Part shown: piece after piece, positions 15,834-24,653 of the stretch
Layout of the letters: the number at the start of each line of letters is the position of its first letter
How positions within the stretch are numbered: position 1 is the first letter of the stretch
DNA from: Nesterenkonia sandarakina
GTDB lineage: Bacteria > Actinomycetota > Actinomycetes > Actinomycetales > Micrococcaceae
Assembly: GCF_003003175.1 (NCBI RefSeq)
Contig: NZ_PVTY01000020.1
Coordinates: 1 to 32,645, forward strand
DNA length: 32,645 nt
Direction of reading: 5' to 3'
Position numbers and translations under genes: made by a program
Notes under the pieces: generated by a model
What the model saw: only the letters and a program-made list of their open reading frames with translations
What the model was told of the DNA's origin: nothing
The model's database searches: none

Positions 15834-15950
15834 CCGAGGGGGTCACTGTTGCTCTTCATCCACGACGACCGGCTCAGCTATCTCGAGCTGGCGCCCCACG
15901 ACGACGTGGTGATCGGTCACTTCCCGCCGGTCGTGGAGCTCAGCGTCTGA
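15834..15950 (+). pseudogene. 3' remnant of a lost plus-strand gene
   Basis: Directly after hairpin copy 2 a plus-strand frame reads LLLFIHDDRLSYLELAPHDD and continues VVIGHFPPVVEL to a TGA at 15948-15950. The pattern of a hydrophobic strand, D-x-R-L-x-x-L-E and a proline-ending tail resembles the C-termini of small actinobacterial proteins that end in a beta-hairpin. There is no start codon or homologous upstream part, and the hairpin sits where the rest should be. It overlaps the end of the converging MMPL gene by 34 nt. The parent family was not identified. Confidence 0.45.
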
Positions 15951-18247
15951 CCAGCGACTGCGCCGTCGTGCTTCGCCAGCTTCGAGGGCCACCAGACCGC
16001 GGGCCCGATGTCGCGCACCAGCGCCGGCACGAGCAGGGCCCGCACCAGGAATGTGTCCAGCAGGACGCCGAAGGCCACGATGAACGCGATCTGTGCCAGG
16101 AACAGGATCGGGATCACCGAGAGCGCCGCGAACGTCGCCGCGAGCACGATGCCGGCGGAGGTGATCACCCCTCCCGTCACGGTCAGCCCGCGGATGACCC
16201 CGCGCCGCGTCCCATGGGTCAGCGACTCCTCTCGCACCCGAGTCATCAGGAAGATGTTGTAATCGATGCCCAGCGCGACCAGGAACACGAAGCCGTACAG
16301 CGGCACTGTCGGATCGGCCCCCGGGAACTCGAAGACGCCGTTGAACACCAGCGCCGAGACGCCCAGGGCCGTGGCGAAGGAGAGCACCGTCGTGAGCACC
16401 AGCAGCACCGGGGCGAGGATCGAGCGCAGCAGCAGCATCAGGATCAACAGGATGACGACCAGCACGATCGGGATGATGAGGTTGCGGTCGTCGATCGCGG
16501 CGTCGTTGGTGTCGATCGCCGTGGCGGTCACGCCGCCCACCAGCACCTCGGAGTCGGCCTCGGCGTAGGCGGCTCGCAGCTCGCGGACCGTGTCCTGGGC
16601 GGCCGCGGAATCCGCAGCGTCGGTGAGCGTGCCCTGAAGCATGATCGACCCGTCGATCACGACAGGCTCCGGGGCGGGCGTCCCTGGGGGTCCGAAGGCG
16701 CTCACGCCTTGCGCGTCCACCGGGGCGGAGCCGGCGTCGTCGTCGGTCATCACGGTGACCCCGTCGACCCCGCTGTTGTCCAGCAGGACGTCAGCGGCGC
16801 TCTGCAGCGAGTCCTGATCGGTGACCACATAGGCGGGGCTGCCCGAGCCGCCGGGGAAGTGCTCGCCCAGGGCGACCTGGCCGTCACGTGCCTCGGACTC
16901 GCCGAGCACCAGCTCCGACTGCGGCACGCCTTGGGCGTCGAACTGGGTGACGCCGACCGCGCCCAGGAGCAGCACCAGGGTCGTGGCGATCCAGATGCGG
17001 CGGGGTCTGCGTTCCACGACTCGTCCGGTGCGGGCCCAGATCCCGCGGCTGGGGATGCCGTCCTCCGCGGCGACGACCTCGGGCTCGAATCGGGGACGGC
17101 GGGGCCAGAAGGCGGCACGGCCGAAGAGGTAGAGGAGCGCGGGCAGGAACGTGAGGGCCGAGGCCATGGCGAAGAGGATGCCGATCGATGCCACCGGGCC
17201 CAAGGTGCTGTTGGACTTCAGATCGCTCAGCAGCAGGCACAGCAGACCCGCGATGACGGTGCCGCCGGACGCCAAGATCGGCTCGAAGGATCCGCGCAGC
17301 CCCTTCCAGGTCGCCGTCCACTTGTCCTGATGGACCCGCAGCGCCTCCCGGTAGCGCGCGACGTAGAGCAGCGAATAGTCGGTGGCCGCGCCGATGACCA
17401 GGATGAACAGGATTCCCTGGGTCTGCCCGCTGAGCAGCAGGATCTCCGCGTAGGCCAGCCACCAGACGGTCAGCAGCGAGACCGTGAGCGCGAAGACGCT
17501 CGTCGCCAGCACCGCGATCGGCAGCAGCAGCGACCGGTACACCACGATCAGGATCAGGAAGACCGCGGCCAGCGAGACCGTGAGCAGGATTCCGTCGATG
17601 CCGGCGAACCCGGCGGCCAGGTCCGCGGTGAACCCGGCCGGTCCGGTGACGAAGACCTCGACATCGGGCAGCTCGGCGCGCAGAGTCTCGGAGATCTCCC
17701 CGACGACGACGCCGAGATCCTCCTCCGATCCGATCGGCACGAACGCCTGGACCGCGAGCCCGTCCTCGGACGGGATGACCGGGGAGAGGTCCTCCTGCAC
17801 GCCGGGGATCTCGGGCAGCTGCGCGACGGCGTCGCCGATCGCGGTCGTCTGCGATTCGCTGAGCTCCTCGTCAGAGGTGACGACGACGACGGCGGGGATC
17901 GTCTCTGAGTCGTTGAACTCACCCAGCAGCTCCTGCACCGCGGTGGCATCCGCGGACTCGGGCAGGTACGTGGTCTGATCGTTGGAGGAGACCTCCGCGA
18001 CCCGGCCGAAGTACGGCCCCCCGATGGCGGTGCCGGCGAGCCAGACCAGGATCAGGACCGCGGGGAGGAAGACCCGCAGCCACCGGGGGATGCTGCCCCG
18101 CGAGGGACTGCCGCCGGGTCCTTTTCCAGAGCCGCCGGAGTCTCCTCCCTCGGAGCTGTCGCCGGGCGGACCGTCGATACCGGCACCGCGGGGGCTGCCC
18201 GCCTCGGGGTTGCGTGACCTGCGGGTGTCCGTGGTGGCGCGCGGCAT
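15917..18247 (-). CDS. MMPL-family RND-type exporter
   Basis: A 776-residue membrane transporter with two repeated halves. Each half has one helix, a large extracytoplasmic domain and a block of five to six helices, giving 11-12 segments in total. The N-terminus is Gly/Ser/Pro-rich and cytoplasmic. Conserved MMPL sequences include ATDYSLLYVARYREAL in the first half and GIDYNIFLMTRVREES in the second; their Asp-Tyr pairs are the proton-relay residues of MmpL proteins. Relatives export lipids, siderophores or drugs using the proton gradient. The ATG at 18247 has AGGGGAG upstream. It diverges from a MarR regulator across an AT-rich region with inverted repeats, so control by that MarR protein is likely. 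Confidence 0.94.
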   Translation of the reverse strand: MPRATTDTRRSRNPEAGSPRGAGIDGPPGDSSEGGDSGGSGKGPGGSPSRGSIPRWLRVFLPAVLILVWLAGTAIGGPYFGRVAEVSSNDQTTYLPESADATAVQELLGEFNDSETIPAVVVVTSDEELSESQTTAIGDAVAQLPEIPGVQEDLSPVIPSEDGLAVQAFVPIGSEEDLGVVVGEISETLRAELPDVEVFVTGPAGFTADLAAGFAGIDGILLTVSLAAVFLILIVVYRSLLLPIAVLATSVFALTVSLLTVWWLAYAEILLLSGQTQGILFILVIGAATDYSLLYVARYREALRVHQDKWTATWKGLRGSFEPILASGGTVIAGLLCLLLSDLKSNSTLGPVASIGILFAMASALTFLPALLYLFGRAAFWPRRPRFEPEVVAAEDGIPSRGIWARTGRVVERRPRRIWIATTLVLLLGAVGVTQFDAQGVPQSELVLGESEARDGQVALGEHFPGGSGSPAYVVTDQDSLQSAADVLLDNSGVDGVTVMTDDDAGSAPVDAQGVSAFGPPGTPAPEPVVIDGSIMLQGTLTDAADSAAAQDTVRELRAAYAEADSEVLVGGVTATAIDTNDAAIDDRNLIIPIVLVVILLILMLLLRSILAPVLLVLTTVLSFATALGVSALVFNGVFEFPGADPTVPLYGFVFLVALGIDYNIFLMTRVREESLTHGTRRGVIRGLTVTGGVITSAGIVLAATFAALSVIPILFLAQIAFIVAFGVLLDTFLVRALLVPALVRDIGPAVWWPSKLAKHDGAVAGQTLSSTTGGK

Positions 18248-18280
18248 CTTCTTCTCCCCTGACGAGACGATTTGCTTCAA

Positions 18281-18309
18281 CTAAGGATATAGTGTCTTTA
18301 GAGATAAAG
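18281..18309. promoter_or_regulatory. Candidate MarR operator between MMPL and marR genes
   Basis: In this AT-rich stretch CTAAGG at 18281-18286 and CTTTAG at 18296-18301 form an inverted repeat with one mismatch. It overlaps a second, perfect repeat CTTTA-GAGA-TAAAG at 18296-18309. The base composition contrasts sharply with the GC-rich genes on both sides. Position between divergent exporter and MarR genes suggests a shared operator and promoters. Confidence 0.5.
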
Positions 18310-18366
18310 TACACCATAAGATATTAAACGCCGCTAGGGCCGTTGTCGCATCGTAAGGTGGTCAGC

Positions 18367-18954
18367 ATGGCAGCAGGAGAGACCGGTTCGGACCCCGTAG
18401 CAGAGCGCCTGTACGAGGTGGACGCCACGGATCCGCTGGAGCGACTCGTGGATCGATCCAACGTGTCCTCCGAGGATGTGGTGCAGATCGGTCGGCTGAT
18501 GCGGGCCCTGTCCGACCTGCGCACCGCGGAGGAGCGCCTGTCCGAGGCCTCCCAGCAGTACATGAAGCTGAGCCAGCTCGACATGCGAGCGATCCACTAT
18601 CTGATCGTCGCGGAGAACCGCGGGACCACGGTGACGCCGGGGATGCTCGCTGCGCACCTGGAGATCTCGGCGGCCTCGACCACCAAGCTGCTGAATCGAC
18701 TCGAGCAGGGCGGCCACGTCACCCGAGAGGTTCATCAGGCCGATCGGCGGGCCTTCGTCGTCCGGGTCACGCCAGCCACGGCGGAGGTCGCGATGGAGAC
18801 GGTCGGGCGGCAGCAGGCCAAGCGATTCCACTCGGCCGCGGCGCTGACCGTCGAGCAGCGCGAGGTGGTCATCGGCTTTCTGCAGGACATGACGCAGCAG
18901 CTCTCCCTGGAAGACGTCGCCTGGGCGAAGGATGTGAAGGGCGCGGAGGCCTGA
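18367..18954 (+). CDS. MarR-family transcriptional regulator
   Basis: A 195-residue winged-helix regulator. The N-terminal 60 residues are a charged extension. The MarR core follows: MKLSQLDMRAIHYL (helices 1-2), TPGMLAAHLEISAASTTKLL and NRLEQGGHVTR (recognition helix), and the wing with ADRRAFVVRVTPA. The DxR wing signature (here DRR) is present. MarR proteins are dimeric repressors released by small phenolic or drug-like ligands. The ATG at 18367 has AAGGTGG 6 nt upstream. It is divergent from the MMPL exporter, the classical arrangement for a repressor of an efflux pump; the ligand is unknown. Confidence 0.92.
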   Translation: MAAGETGSDPVAERLYEVDATDPLERLVDRSNVSSEDVVQIGRLMRALSDLRTAEERLSEASQQYMKLSQLDMRAIHYLIVAENRGTTVTPGMLAAHLEISAASTTKLLNRLEQGGHVTREVHQADRRAFVVRVTPATAEVAMETVGRQQAKRFHSAAALTVEQREVVIGFLQDMTQQLSLEDVAWAKDVKGAEA

Positions 18955-18990
18955 GCGCACAGCGTCACATCTTCACGCTGTCGTGCTGGG

Positions 18991-19016
18991 CGATATATCG
19001 TTAAGTCCGATCGGAC
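18991..19016. promoter_or_regulatory. Palindromes upstream of padR-like gene (candidate autoregulatory operator)
   Basis: CGATATATCG at 18991-19000 and GTCCGATCGGAC at 19005-19016 are both perfect palindromes, placed 30-60 nt before the PadR start. PadR-type repressors commonly bind ATAT-containing dyads at their own promoter, so the first is the likelier operator and the second an accessory site or promoter overlap. Confidence 0.5.
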
Positions 19017-19047
19017 CCATCCTGGGTGCGGCGCTTAGGAGGCTGTC

Positions 19048-19623
19048 ATGACTGGATCATTTACAGGTGACTCACAAGCCCGCGGACTCTTCGGAGACCG
19101 CCGGCCCGCTGCGGGCGGCCCACCGGCCGACCTGTGGGACGCACTCGATCAGCTGCGCGGTGCATTCAAGGACAAATCGGCTCCGCGTGCCAGCCGTGGC
19201 GACGTCCGAGCCGCGGTCCTCGCGCTTCTCGCCGAGCGCTCGATGCATGGCTACCAGATCATCAACGAGATCGAGCAGCGCAGCGGGGGAGCGTGGAAGC
19301 CCAGTCCCGGCTCGGTGTATCCCACGCTTCAGCTCCTGGCCGATGAAGGGCTGATCCACGCCGAGGCCGAGGGTGGACGCAAGACGTATTCGCTCACCGA
19401 TGAGGGCCGGGAAGCCGCGGCCGCCGCTGACCAGTGGCCCGCGCAGTGGCAGGGTGCTGAGAACCGCAGCCACGCGGTGCGGGCCTTGTCCAAGGCAGGA
19501 ATGGAGCTGGCTCAGGCCGCCGCGCAGGTCGGTCGCTCCGGCACCCCGGAGCAGATCCACCAGGCGGAGAAGGAGATCGACCAGCTGCGTCGCAAGCTCT
19601 ACGCCATCCTTGCGCAGGATTGA
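19048..19623 (+). CDS. PadR-family transcriptional regulator
   Basis: A 191-residue protein. After a flexible Gly/Pro/Asp-rich N-terminus, the PadR winged helix begins with RGDVRAAVLALLAERSMHGY and continues through GAWKPSPGSVYPTLQLLADE (recognition helix) and GRKTYSLTDEGREAA (wing). The C-terminal helices (AQVGRSGTPEQIHQAEKEID and onward) form the dimerising coiled coil. Members repress detoxification or multidrug genes in response to aromatic or drug ligands. The ATG at 19048 has a strong AGGAGG upstream. It is followed 52 nt later by the ABC1-kinase gene on the same strand, which may be co-transcribed. Confidence 0.93.
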   Translation: MTGSFTGDSQARGLFGDRRPAAGGPPADLWDALDQLRGAFKDKSAPRASRGDVRAAVLALLAERSMHGYQIINEIEQRSGGAWKPSPGSVYPTLQLLADEGLIHAEAEGGRKTYSLTDEGREAAAAADQWPAQWQGAENRSHAVRALSKAGMELAQAAAQVGRSGTPEQIHQAEKEIDQLRRKLYAILAQD

Positions 19624-19675
19624 ACGGCGTGTTCGCCCCAGGTGACCGGTGGGGTCGCGGCGTCCAGGACCTCGA

Positions 19676-21439
19676 GTGAGCCCAACCGCCAAGTCGCTGC
19701 GCTCCCGCTACCGCCGCATCCTGCGGTTCGCTGCTCTTCACCTGGTGCAGGTGTGGTGGTTCGAGCTGTTCCTGCCGCGCATCGGTCTGGCTCCGCTTGC
19801 CGGGGTGGGACGATCGCGGCGCATGCGGCGTCTCGCGCAGCGCTTCCACGTGCTCGCGGTCGATCTCGGTGGGCTGATGATCAAGGTCGGCCAGTTCCTC
19901 TCGTCCCGGTTGGACGTGCTGCCGCCCGAGATCACCAAGGAGTTGGAAGGGCTGCAGGACGAGGTCAGCCCGGTGGACTTCGCGGAGATTCGGAGCGCCG
20001 CCGAGCGGGAACTGGGCGCTGCGCTGGAGCATGTCTTCTCTGCCGTGGACTCCACGCCGCTCGCGGCGGCATCACTCGGCCAGGCGCACCGCGCCACGCC
20101 CACCGTCGAAGATGCCGAGCAGACCGGCATCGGCGCCGCGGTCGTGAAGATCCAGCGCCCCGGGATCGACGACATCGTCGACGTCGATCTGGCCGCTCTG
20201 CGACGGGTGGGCCGCTGGCTCTCGCGCATCCGGCTGGTGAGCAACCGGGTGGATGCGCCTGCGCTGGTGGAGGAGTTCGCCGCGACCAGCCTGCAGGAGA
20301 TCGACTACCTCAACGAGGCGGCCAACGCTGAGCGCTTCGCCGCGAACTTCGCGCAAGATCCGCGCGTCTCCGTGCCCGAGGTGATGTGGGAGCGCACCAC
20401 GCGGCGGGTGCTCACCCTGCAGGACGTGAGCGCGATCAAGATCAATGACGTGGCGCGCCTCAAGGCTGCCGGGATCGACCCGAGCGCGGTCGCCATCGAG
20501 TTCGCGAACGTGATGTTCGACCAGATCTTCGTCCACGGGTTCTTCCATGCCGACCCGCATCCCGGGAACATCTTCGTCACGCCAGCGCGCGCGGGCGCGG
20601 AGCGGCCGACGTCGACCCGGGTCCCGTCGGCGACGTCGACGCAGCCCCACTCCACTTCTGGTGACGAGCTGCCGGCAGAGCCGCCGTCACCCCAGTGGCA
20701 CCTGACCTTCATCGACTTCGGCATGATGGGTGAGATCCCGGACACGCTGCGTGACGGGCTGCGCCGGGTGTTCATCGCGGCAGCCTCACGCGATGGCAAA
20801 GGCCTGGTCGATGCGATCCAAGAGGTGGGCGTCCTGCTTCCCTCGGCCGACACCGCCGAGCTCGAACGCGCCATGACCCAGCTCTTCGCCCGCTTCGGCG
20901 GGATGGGCTTCGCCGAGCTGAAGGAGGTCGATCCGCGGGAGTTCCGGGACTTCGCCAACGAGTTCGGCGAGCTGGTGCGGTCGCTCCCGTTCCAGCTGCC
21001 GGAGAACTTCCTGCTGATGCTGCGGACGGTCTCGCTGATCTCAGGGGTCTGCAGCACCCTCGATTCCAGATTCAACCTCTGGGACGCCATCGAGCCCTAT
21101 GCCGAGCAGCTCATCCGCGACCAGGGCCGGCCAGCCGTGGAGGACGCGGCGCGCAAGGCCGTGGCCACCGTGTCGACCGCGCTTCGGCTGCCGGGCCGGC
21201 TGTCCGACGTCGTCGATCGGATCGAGGATGGCCGGATCACGGTGCGCACCCCGGACCTCGAGCGGCGCACCGCGGCCCTGGAGCGCGTCGGTCGGCGGCT
21301 GATCTCGGCGGTGCTGTTCACCGGGCTGCTGGTGACCGGAACCCTGCTGCGGACCGAGGGCAGCGGCGTCGGAACAGTGCTGATGGTGGTGTCCCTGGTG
21401 CCGTTGTTGCATGCGGTCTTCCCGTCGCGACGGGGATAG
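19676..21439 (+). CDS. ABC1/UbiB-family atypical kinase-like protein
   Basis: A 587-residue protein of the ABC1 (AarF/UbiB/COQ8) family. The Ala-rich nucleotide loop AAASLGQAH, the lysine motif VVKIQRPG, the ExD motif QEIDYLNEA, the catalytic FFHADPHPGN and the metal-binding FIDFGMMG are all present. Between the last two lies a family-atypical insert of about 40 residues, rich in Pro/Ser/Thr. Two hydrophobic helices near the C-terminus anchor it in the membrane. UbiB proteins support isoprenoid-quinone metabolism; in menaquinone-using actinobacteria the precise role is unclear. The GTG at 19676 has AGGA 6 nt upstream; a GTG at 19649 is an alternative. Confidence 0.9.
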   Translation: MSPTAKSLRSRYRRILRFAALHLVQVWWFELFLPRIGLAPLAGVGRSRRMRRLAQRFHVLAVDLGGLMIKVGQFLSSRLDVLPPEITKELEGLQDEVSPVDFAEIRSAAERELGAALEHVFSAVDSTPLAAASLGQAHRATPTVEDAEQTGIGAAVVKIQRPGIDDIVDVDLAALRRVGRWLSRIRLVSNRVDAPALVEEFAATSLQEIDYLNEAANAERFAANFAQDPRVSVPEVMWERTTRRVLTLQDVSAIKINDVARLKAAGIDPSAVAIEFANVMFDQIFVHGFFHADPHPGNIFVTPARAGAERPTSTRVPSATSTQPHSTSGDELPAEPPSPQWHLTFIDFGMMGEIPDTLRDGLRRVFIAAASRDGKGLVDAIQEVGVLLPSADTAELERAMTQLFARFGGMGFAELKEVDPREFRDFANEFGELVRSLPFQLPENFLLMLRTVSLISGVCSTLDSRFNLWDAIEPYAEQLIRDQGRPAVEDAARKAVATVSTALRLPGRLSDVVDRIEDGRITVRTPDLERRTAALERVGRRLISAVLFTGLLVTGTLLRTEGSGVGTVLMVVSLVPLLHAVFPSRRG

Positions 21440-21473
21440 ATCGGCCGGGTGGGAACGAGGGCTCCGCTGCTGT

Positions 21474-22909
21474 TCAGCTCCAGCCGGTGATCTGGGCGAA
21501 GACCAGGAACATGATCGCGGTCAAGACCCAGAGTCCGAACAGCGGCAGGTAGAACTTAAGCCACTTCTCCCACCGGACACCGCCGATCGCCAGGGCGGCC
21601 ATGAAATATCCGGACGTGGGGTAGAGGATATTTGTGAGCCCATCGCCGAGTTGGAACGCCAGCACGGAGGTCTGTCGGGTGACCTCCAAGAGGTCTGCGA
21701 GCGGAGCCATGATCGGCATCGTCACCACCGCCTGGCCCGAGCCTGAGGGCACCACGAAGTTGAAGCCGGTCTGCACGGCGAACATGCCCACGGCGGAGAG
21801 CTCGCTCGGCATCCCGCTGACGGCGTCTCCCAGGGAATGGACGATCGTGTCGAGGATCTGCCCGTCCTCCAGGATCACGGCGACGGAACGAGCGACACCG
21901 ACGATGATGGCGGCCTCGAGGACGCTGCGCATGCCCTCGGAGAAGGAGGCCGAGATCGCAGACGGGGTCAGTCCGCTGACCAGCCCGATGATCAGCATCA
22001 TCAGGAGGAACATGCCGGCCATCTCGATCATGAACCAACCCTGCGAGGAGACGCCCCAGATGGTGACACCGAGGACCGGAATGCAGAGCAGCAGGGACAC
22101 CTTCTGCCGACCATTCATCCGTTTGGCTTCACCTTCGGCCCCGGAGGCGTAGAGTCGCTGCTTCTCCAGCTCCTCGTCCTCCCCATAGACGAGGCTCTTT
22201 GCGGGGTCCTTCTCCACTCGGCGGGCGTAACGGATGACCCAGTATGAGCCGAGGGTGATCATCACGAGGAAGAGCGCGGTGCGAAGTCCTGCGCCGGAGT
22301 ACGTCTCGATGCCTGCGATCTGCTGCGCCAGACCGGTGTTGATCGGGTTGAGCACACCAGATGTGAAGCCTGCTGTGGTGCCGACCAGCGCTATGCCACC
22401 GCCACCATGGAGTCATAGCCCAGGGCGATGATCACCGGGATGAGCACCGGGATATAGACCAGCGCCAGTTCCTGGGTGCCGATGAGGGACGCCAGAGCGG
22501 CGAAGACGGTGATCAAGACCGGGATCAGCAGCAGTCGACGGTTCGAGAAGGCCCGCAGCAGGCGGTCCAGCGCATTCTCGATGATGCCGGTCCGCCGGAT
22601 GACCATGAAGACGCCGCCGATGATGAAGGTGAAGAACACCACCTCGCCGGCATCGACGAGACCGCGGGGCACGGCGGTGACGAAGTCGAGGAACGACGTC
22701 GGCGTCGCGTCCGCGGGGCCATAGGAGTCCGGATCGATGACCTCTCGACCGTCAGGGCCCTCCACCCGTTCGAACTGATTCGCGGGGATGATGTACGTCG
22801 CGACGGCGGCAAGCGCGGCAAGCGCGGAGAGGACGAAGAGGATGACGTAGACGTGCGGCATCCGGAATCCGCGCTTGACGGAGCTTTCCTGCGTCTCGGT
22901 GGCAACCAT
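21474..22909 (-). pseudogene. YfcC/DcuC-type transporter split by one frameshift
   Basis: Two adjacent minus-strand frames together encode one transporter of the YfcC / C4-dicarboxylate carrier-like family. The first runs from the ATG at 22909 through PHVYVILFVLSALAALA, GGVFMVIRRTGIIENALDRL and LGYDSMVAVA to a TAG at 22391-22393. The second continues the homology as IALVGTTAGFTSGVLNPINT to GPAITGWS-like end at 21474. Shifting by one base at GGTGGCGGTGGCATAGCG (about 22390-22407) restores a single protein of about 478 residues with roughly 12 helices. Relatives move dicarboxylates, amino acids or short peptides. A true mutation, an error or a programmed shift are all possible. No clear ribosome binding site precedes the start. 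Confidence 0.8.
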
Positions 22910-23002
22910 GCACCAGACGGTAGCGAGGCGGTGTTTGGCCGGTGTCACGCTGGGGTGAACTCACTTTTCCAGCGTGCCCCGTACCGCCGTGACGCCTGAC
23001 AT

Positions 23003-23020
23003 TCGGCCTTGTCCGGCCGA
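23003..23020 (-). terminator. Short hairpin downstream of selO
   Basis: On the minus strand TCGGCC, a GGACAA loop and GGCCGA form a perfect 6-bp stem 26 nt after the selO stop codon. It lacks a T-run, so it is a weak terminator candidate, placed between selO and the transporter gene. Confidence 0.35.
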
Positions 23021-23046
23021 GCAGGGTCCTTCTCAGTGTCGGATCC

Positions 23047-24513
23047 TCAGGTCCCGCAGAAGGTGCGGTAGGGGCCGAAGCTTGACGGTGCCGGGGACGC
23101 ATAGCGCGCGTAGCCCTCGCGCTCGCGGTAAGGATCGGTCACGACCTCCAGCAGCTGGTGTAAGGGTGACAGGTCGCCGTCGGTCGCCGCGTCGAGGGCT
23201 TCCTCGACCAGGTGGTTTCGCGGAATGTACACAGGGTTGACCTGGGCCATCTGCTGCGCATCCGGAGAAAGTTCGCGCCAGCCCTTCAACCAGGCATCGA
23301 GAGCATCAGGATCGAGGGCCTGTCGTCGAACCGGTTGCAGATCCCCGGAGGCAGCGTCGGTGAGAGCCCGGAAGAACGAGGTGTAGTCGAGCGACTGCGC
23401 CTGCATCAGGGTCATGAGGTCATGGATCACCGGTGAGCTGACCTCGTCGTCCAGGTCCTGCGGCAGTCCCAGCTTGGTCTTCATGCCGAGCGACCAGGCA
23501 GCGCTGTACTGATCACGGAAGGCGCCCAGGGCCTCCTGCGCCAGGGCAATGGCGTGATCGTCGTCGTCGTCGAACAGCGGCAGCAGAGTCTCGGCGAAAC
23601 GGGCCAGGTTCCATTCGGCGATCGCCGGCTGGTTCCGGTAGGCGTAGCGCCCGTTCTGGTCGATGGAGCTGTAGACAGCGGCGGGGTCGAAGGCGTCCAA
23701 GAACGCGCAGGGGCCGTAATCGATGGATTCCCCGGAGATCGTCATGTTGTCGGTGTTCATCACCCCGTGGACAAAGCCCACCAGCATCCACTGGGCGATC
23801 AGTTCAGCCTGGGCAGAGGCCACCGATGCGAACAGTGCGAGGTAGGGGTTCTCAGCGCTCGCCGCCTCGGGGGCATGCCGGGCGATCGCGTGGTCGGCCA
23901 GACGGCGGACAAGTTCGGTACCACCGGTGGTTCCGGCGTACTGGAAACTGCCCACGCGCAGATGACTCTTGGCCACCCGAGTGAGCACCGCACCGGGCAA
24001 CGCTGTCTCGCGCTGCACGAGGTCACCGGTGGTGAGGACCGCGAGAGAACGAGTGGTAGGAATTCCCAGAGCATGCATCGCCTCGCTGATGACGTACTCG
24101 CGCAGCATTGGGCCCAGCGCAGCCTGGCCGTCGGCGCCGCCTCGCGCGAAGGGCGTCCGTCCCGATCCCTTGAGGTGGATGTCGCGCAGCTGCCCTTCAT
24201 CGTTGGTGAGCTCGCCCAGCAGCAGGGCCCGCCCGTCGCCCAGACGCGGTGAGTAGGAACCGAACTGGTGGCCAGAGTAGCCCTGAGCCACCGGCGTCGC
24301 GCCGCGGGGCACTCGGTTGCCGACCAGCAGGCGGACCCCCTCGGGGCTCTGCAGCTCTGCGGGGTCAAGCCCCAGATGATGAGCCAACGGCTCGTTGAGC
24401 ACGATCAGCTGCGGAGCGGTGGCCGCTTGGGCGGACCACGGGATCGAGAGCTCCGGGAGCTCCTGCGCGAAGCGGTGATCCAGTGTGATGTCTAATTCTG
24501 CTGGGCTGCTCAT
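23047..24513 (-). CDS. selO: SelO protein adenylyltransferase (YdiU family)
   Basis: A 488-residue pseudokinase-fold enzyme that transfers AMP from ATP to protein hydroxyl groups and is linked to oxidative stress. Family landmarks are [19 protein letters not shown], the nucleotide-binding [37 protein letters not shown], and the catalytic region [10 protein letters not shown] with [15 protein letters not shown]. The conserved C-terminal cysteine is in the last four residues, FCGT, as in Cys-type bacterial members. The ATG at 24513 was chosen because GAGGTG lies upstream and the family starts with a [14 protein letters not shown] segment; a start at 24540 is possible. It stands between the RES gene and the frameshifted transporter. 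Confidence 0.95.
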   Translation of the reverse strand: MSSPAELDITLDHRFAQELPELSIPWSAQAATAPQLIVLNEPLAHHLGLDPAELQSPEGVRLLVGNRVPRGATPVAQGYSGHQFGSYSPRLGDGRALLLGELTNDEGQLRDIHLKGSGRTPFARGGADGQAALGPMLREYVISEAMHALGIPTTRSLAVLTTGDLVQRETALPGAVLTRVAKSHLRVGSFQYAGTTGGTELVRRLADHAIARHAPEAASAENPYLALFASVASAQAELIAQWMLVGFVHGVMNTDNMTISGESIDYGPCAFLDAFDPAAVYSSIDQNGRYAYRNQPAIAEWNLARFAETLLPLFDDDDDHAIALAQEALGAFRDQYSAAWSLGMKTKLGLPQDLDDEVSSPVIHDLMTLMQAQSLDYTSFFRALTDAASGDLQPVRRQALDPDALDAWLKGWRELSPDAQQMAQVNPVYIPRNHLVEEALDAATDGDLSPLHQLLEVVTDPYREREGYARYASPAPSSFGPYRTFCGT

Positions 24514-24570
24514 CGGGGCGACACCTCGCGCCTTCCACATCGGAGGACTGGCTTTCTCAGGACCTTGTCA

Positions 24571-24587
24571 CTATCGCAGATCGATAG
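24571..24587. promoter_or_regulatory. Inverted repeat upstream of selO
   Basis: CTATCG-CAGAT-CGATAG is a perfect 6-bp inverted repeat with a 5-nt spacer, 58-74 nt upstream of the selO start. It could be an operator of selO or a weak stop signal behind the RES gene. Only the symmetry supports it. Confidence 0.3.
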
Positions 24588-24653
24588 GCAGCGGCGTTCG
24601 AATCGTTGCGGTCAGATGCCCTGAAGCTGATCCGGTTGCAGCGCTGAGCGGCC

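Noticed and set aside
23003-23049. Possible selenocysteine at the selO TGA (Cys-Gly-Thr-TGA) with a hairpin about 30 nt downstream, whose loop begins GG
   Set aside because: Animal SelO has a C-terminal selenocysteine and the spacing fits a loose bacterial SECIS rule. But Cys-type bacterial SelO proteins normally end at FCGT or similar, a 6-bp stem is common by chance at this GC content, and no selenocysteine machinery is visible. Presence of selA/selB/selC in the genome would reopen it.
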